Below are positions 61,325 to 64,000 of a DNA stretch of 64,000 nt, in pieces (the stretch's first letter is position 1; each line of letters begins with the position of its first letter). The translations under genes and the position numbers were made by a program. Location: positions 493,243 to 557,242 of the forward strand of contig NZ_JAUSUQ010000001.1 of assembly GCF_030814135.1 (NCBI RefSeq). Direction: 5' to 3'. The notes below the pieces were generated by a model. That model was given only the letters and a program-made list of their open reading frames with translations. It was not told the DNA's origin and searched no databases. Source of the DNA: Caldalkalibacillus uzonensis. GTDB taxonomy: Bacteria > Bacillota > Bacilli > Caldalkalibacillales > Caldalkalibacillaceae.

Positions 61325-63025
61325 TTAGTCAATCTGCAAAGTACGCAAGCGGTTGATGGCTGCTGCCAGTTCAAATTTTCGTGGAAGTGCCAGGTCACCA
61401 GGATGCTGTCCATAAAAGGGGGAAATGAAGTCCAACCCTTTTTTTTCTACCTGTCTGTATAATTGGTCAATGGCATCCGGTAAAGAGGTTTTACCCTCAG
61501 CCCATTGTTTGGCCAACATATGGATCATATTGGCAATCGCCCTGGTTTGACTGGGATCCACCAATTGTTCCACAAAGGCAAGATCGATGGTAGAGGTTCC
61601 ATATTGTATGTGATGCAGTCCCTTGGCATCCACCTTTTCTTTTTTCCCTTTACGAGCATTGAAACTGCGGGGATGGGGCGTCCGGCTTATCACCTGGCCA
61701 AAGGAGGCCCCCCCTTCCTGCTGGCGGTTATTGTGCAGTGTTTCAGCTATGGAGCGGGCTTGATCCGTTGCATCATGCGGCCTGTATTCATCCATCATGA
61801 TCACATGGTCCGCTTGATCAAAATAATCACCTGATCCTCCCACGACTAAAATAGTTGAAATGCCCAATTCCCTGTAAAGCTGCCTTACCTTGTCCACAAA
61901 TGGGGTAATGGGTTCTTTTCCTTTATGGACAAGGCGCTGCATACGGGCATCCCTGATCATAAAATTGGTTGCACTGGTATCTTCATCAATAAGCAGAACC
62001 TTGGCCCCCATCTCTAAAACTTCCATAATATTGGCAGCCTGCGAGGTACTGCCACTGGCATCCTCTGTTGAGAAACGGGTTGTGTCTTTACCGAACGGCA
62101 AATTGGAGATAAACGGAGAAATATTAACTTTTTCCACCCTCCGGCCATCCTCAGCCCTGACCTTGCAAGCTGTGTCATCAGTGATGACAAACTCACGGCC
62201 ATCCCCTTCAATATGGTTATAAACGCCCCTCTCTAATGCCTTCAGTAACGTACTCTTGCCGTGATAACCTCCACCGACGATTAAAGTGACCCCGCGAGGG
62301 ATACCCATGCCGCGGATTGTTTTACCATGGGGCAGAGCAATTTCCACTTCCATTGATTGTGGAGATTTAAACGGCACTGCTTGATGTTTGGGCATGGGCC
62401 GGTTGCTGATGCCGCTTTGACGAGGCAGAATGGCGCCGTTGGCCACAAAAGCGACTAAATCATGCTCTTTTAAGTAAGCGCGGATGGCCTCTTGCTGATC
62501 ACTCAACTGAATCTGTTTCACCAAGCGGGCTTCATCCAACGGAAAAAAGGCCCGGTTAACAATAGCCGGAAGAACCTGAAAAAAGATACGCTCTGCCTCT
62601 TGGCCTAAAATGCGTCTGCCTTGGGCTGGCAAACCAACTGAAAGGCGCACTTCCACCTTGTCCTTCAACACCCGGACCGCCGTCCGTTTCAATATTTCCT
62701 GACCCGGTTCGTCAATCGCCACCATCCCGCTTGTTCCTGTGCCTCTCCGCGGCGGATTCACCTGCCGTATGGCTTGTGCAGTCTCCCGGGCTAAAAAATC
62801 TTCCACTGCCGTTTGACGGAAAGACGTGTTTATCCAGTCCGGTTTGACTGAAAAATCTGAGGGGAGCAATTCAATGCGGATGCGAGAAGGGCTGGCAAAA
62901 GGATCACCTTGGACATAATCAATATGTAACCGATACCGGTCAAAGCAGTAACTCCCCTGAATATCCTTGTATGCTTTATATCCCTTTCCATTTATTCGTT
63001 TTAACTTATTGGCGAGCCGCTGCAT
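61325..63025 (-). CDS. ABC-ATPase domain protein (PF09818-like, MRB1590 type)
   Basis: A 566-residue ATPase. Residues 1-230 form an N-terminal domain (FDRYRLHIDYVQGDPFASPS) followed by the ATPase domain with Walker A GGGYHGKSTLLKALERG and Walker B AKVLLIDEDTSATNFMIRD (19 residues). RFSTEDASGSTSQAANIME is the likely signature-like region. Only one ATPase half is present and there is no membrane part, so it is not a transporter. The family is related to trypanosome MRB1590, a mitochondrial RNA-editing factor; the bacterial role is unknown. The ATG follows AGGAGGAGGAAACAAAC. It is downstream of a Toprim gene. Confidence 0.88.
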   Translation of the reverse strand: MQRLANKLKRINGKGYKAYKDIQGSYCFDRYRLHIDYVQGDPFASPSRIRIELLPSDFSVKPDWINTSFRQTAVEDFLARETAQAIRQVNPPRRGTGTSGMVAIDEPGQEILKRTAVRVLKDKVEVRLSVGLPAQGRRILGQEAERIFFQVLPAIVNRAFFPLDEARLVKQIQLSDQQEAIRAYLKEHDLVAFVANGAILPRQSGISNRPMPKHQAVPFKSPQSMEVEIALPHGKTIRGMGIPRGVTLIVGGGYHGKSTLLKALERGVYNHIEGDGREFVITDDTACKVRAEDGRRVEKVNISPFISNLPFGKDTTRFSTEDASGSTSQAANIMEVLEMGAKVLLIDEDTSATNFMIRDARMQRLVHKGKEPITPFVDKVRQLYRELGISTILVVGGSGDYFDQADHVIMMDEYRPHDATDQARSIAETLHNNRQQEGGASFGQVISRTPHPRSFNARKGKKEKVDAKGLHHIQYGTSTIDLAFVEQLVDPSQTRAIANMIHMLAKQWAEGKTSLPDAIDQLYRQVEKKGLDFISPFYGQHPGDLALPRKFELAAAINRLRTLQID

Positions 63026-63100
63026 GTTTGTTTCCTCCTCCTCTTGGTGTGTATCGGCACTATTCAGCTGTCAGTGAGTGCGCTTCTCTTCCGAATACAC

Positions 63101-63463
63101 TCAGATTTGGCGTAGCAAAGGGTGATATTTTTCATTAATTGTAAAGTGGGCAATGTCCAGGATTTTAACTAAGTATTCCACTGGCGTTCGGGCCACTTCC
63201 CTGTACATCTTCCGTGTATATAAATGTCGTGCATTGGGCAGGGCCCTCTTCAGCTGCTGGCGGAGCTTGGTGCCTGCCGAATCAGCATCCACCAGAATGT
63301 AAACTTCCTCCCCTTCCAACACCTCAACCCATTCTTCCAGCCATTGTTTATCAAGCGTTCCATGAGTACAAATAATTTGAATGGATTCGTCAATAATATC
63401 CAACAGTCTCTGTTTATCCGTTTTACCTTCCACGATGATGATTTTATCGCCCATCTCCCTCAC
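63101..63463 (-). CDS. yusF: Toprim domain protein YusF
   Basis: A 120-residue protein that is essentially one Toprim domain. The Glu motif KIIIVEGKTDKQRLLDI and the DxD motif YILVDADSAGTKLRQQLK (18 residues) are intact, giving Mg-dependent nucleic-acid chemistry as in small OLD-like nucleases, primases and RNase M5 relatives. B. subtilis YusF has this form and its function is unknown. The start may be the GTG at 63463 or an ATG three codons later. It lies upstream of the ATPase gene with a 75-base gap. Confidence 0.87.
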   Translation of the reverse strand: MREMGDKIIIVEGKTDKQRLLDIIDESIQIICTHGTLDKQWLEEWVEVLEGEEVYILVDADSAGTKLRQQLKRALPNARHLYTRKMYREVARTPVEYLVKILDIAHFTINEKYHPLLRQI

Positions 63464-63551
63464 CCACTATCCCGTTTCCATCTATCATAGATAATTGTAA
63501 CACCCCCTGTAAAGTACAAAAAGGACCCGGCACGAGTCCCCTGAAGCTCTG

Positions 63552-63650
63552 TTACTGTTTGACTCTTTTCATTATCATCACGATCATGCCGATCAACATC
63601 CACACCAACAACACAACAATGGTGATAGACAACCAGGATATACCTGTCAT
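63552..63650 (-). CDS. 32-aa single-pass membrane peptide
   Basis: A 32-residue frame I translated by hand, starting MTGISWLSITIVVLLVWMLI and ending IMKRVKQ: one transmembrane helix followed by a basic tail. AAAAGGAGGATTGCAC, a strong ribosome binding site, precedes the ATG. The larger opposite-frame reading of the same stretch has no such site. Function is unknown. Confidence 0.65.
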   Translation of the reverse strand: MTGISWLSITIVVLLVWMLIGMIVMIMKRVKQ

Positions 63651-63749
63651 GTGCAATCCTCCTTTTAGTCTTAATATGGCCACAAATCATCAGCTTATCC
63701 TTATCAGACATCGAGGTAACAATCATTGACAGCTACGACTATAAAATTG

Positions 63750-64000
63750 TTCATTCAGAACACATTTTCTGATATGATAGTAACAACTAGAAAAAAGAGC
63801 AGCGGTATGATGTCAAGAGACTAATTTGTACAAAATCGCTGCTTTAACGGAGGTGTAGCGAAAAAAGGCAATAGGAAACTAAGCCCACCCTACCTAGATT
63901 TTCATATATTTCCTATGAAACTAGGAACTGGTGGGATTGGTGATGAGAGTAAGTGAATCTAAGCTCTTTGTCGGGTCACCCCTTCCGGTTCGTAAAGTCG
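63750..64000 (+). ncRNA. Unidentified structured transcript or leader (runs off the window)
   Basis: A possible promoter (TTCATT 63750-63755, 17-nt spacer, TATGAT 63773-63778) is followed by a stem AGCAGCG/CGCTGCT (63798/63837). A long hairpin (63884-63935) follows, with arms CCCACC-CCTAG-TTTCATA and TATGAAA-CTAGG-GGTGGG separated by short internal loops. No open frame of credible length is seen on the plus strand. It does not look like the T-box, tmRNA, RNase P or SRP RNA. It may be a riboswitch-like leader, a small RNA or a mobile-element end continuing past 64000. Confidence 0.4.

Noticed and set aside
63460..63726. 88-aa minus-strand open frame
   Set aside because: It overlaps the 32-residue peptide in another frame, lacks a ribosome binding site and has no domain.
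1..64000. CRISPR array, prophage, insertion sequence or tRNA gene
   Set aside because: No regularly spaced repeats, integrase, transposase or cloverleaf pattern was seen on either strand.

Overview
The window looks like a piece of the chromosome of a spore-forming, probably alkaliphilic and/or thermophilic member of the Bacillaceae, closest in flavour to Caldalkalibacillus or Alkalihalobacillus. The reasons are a complete spoIIIA operon, many coat and germination genes (cotJABC, coat proteins, sleB-ypeB, sleL, splB, yjcZ-like), gene order that follows the Bacillus subtilis yqi-yqh and yph-ypf-ypb regions, strong AGGAGG-type ribosome binding sites, frequent TTG/GTG starts, and an OLE RNA, a large RNA known mainly from extremophilic Firmicutes. 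I see no rRNA, tRNA, CRISPR array, prophage or insertion sequence. Organism assignment is inference.

Layout. Bases 1-14,100 (all minus strand): partial oapA and the OLE RNA, each with its own promoter-like sequence, then ispA-xseB-xseA, folD, a TsaD/Kae1 paralogue, nusB, yqhY, accC-accB and spoIIIAH-AA with a good sigma-E promoter. Bases 14,100-23,500: an alpha/beta hydrolase, yqhV, efp, yqhT, aroQ, yqhR, a signal-less subtilase, yqhQ, yqhP, yqhO, mntR and splB. Bases 23,600-39,400: spoVIF, gpsA-plsY-der, a DUF3189/YIEGIA/YphA sporulation-type cluster, rpsA-plsC-cmk, ypfA, the germination pair sleB-ypeB, a 55-aa cysteine protein, ansA (plus), gudB and a MecA paralogue. Bases 39,500-47,300: a coat and alkylpyrone region containing cotJA, ytkD-SDR-bpsB-bpsA, two CotF-like coat proteins, a YjcZ-type peptide, cotJB-cotJC and sleL. 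Bases 47,300-51,500: ypbE-like, ypbD, recQ, ypbB and ppa. Bases 51,500-54,700: a T-box leader controlling an aminotransferase and serA. Bases 54,700-64,000: a CoA-type Nudix hydrolase, DUF2905, an L,D-transpeptidase, an extended Fe/Mn superoxide dismutase, an ABC-2 exporter, gluconokinase with a cre-like site, a PF09818-type ATPase next to a Toprim protein, a 32-aa membrane peptide, and the start of an unidentified structured transcript that runs off the window.

How the genes fit together. One group makes basic building blocks: prenyl diphosphates, malonyl-CoA, folate one-carbon units, phosphatidic acid, serine and shikimate intermediates. The other group builds, protects and opens the spore: the SpoIIIA channel, coat, DNA photolyase, cortex lysis and alkylpyrone lipids. 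The most distinctive object is the OLE RNA-OapA ribonucleoprotein locus. The least explained are the TsaD paralogue, the small-protein cluster beside YIEGIA, the SDR lacking its catalytic tyrosine, and the structured transcript at the right edge.
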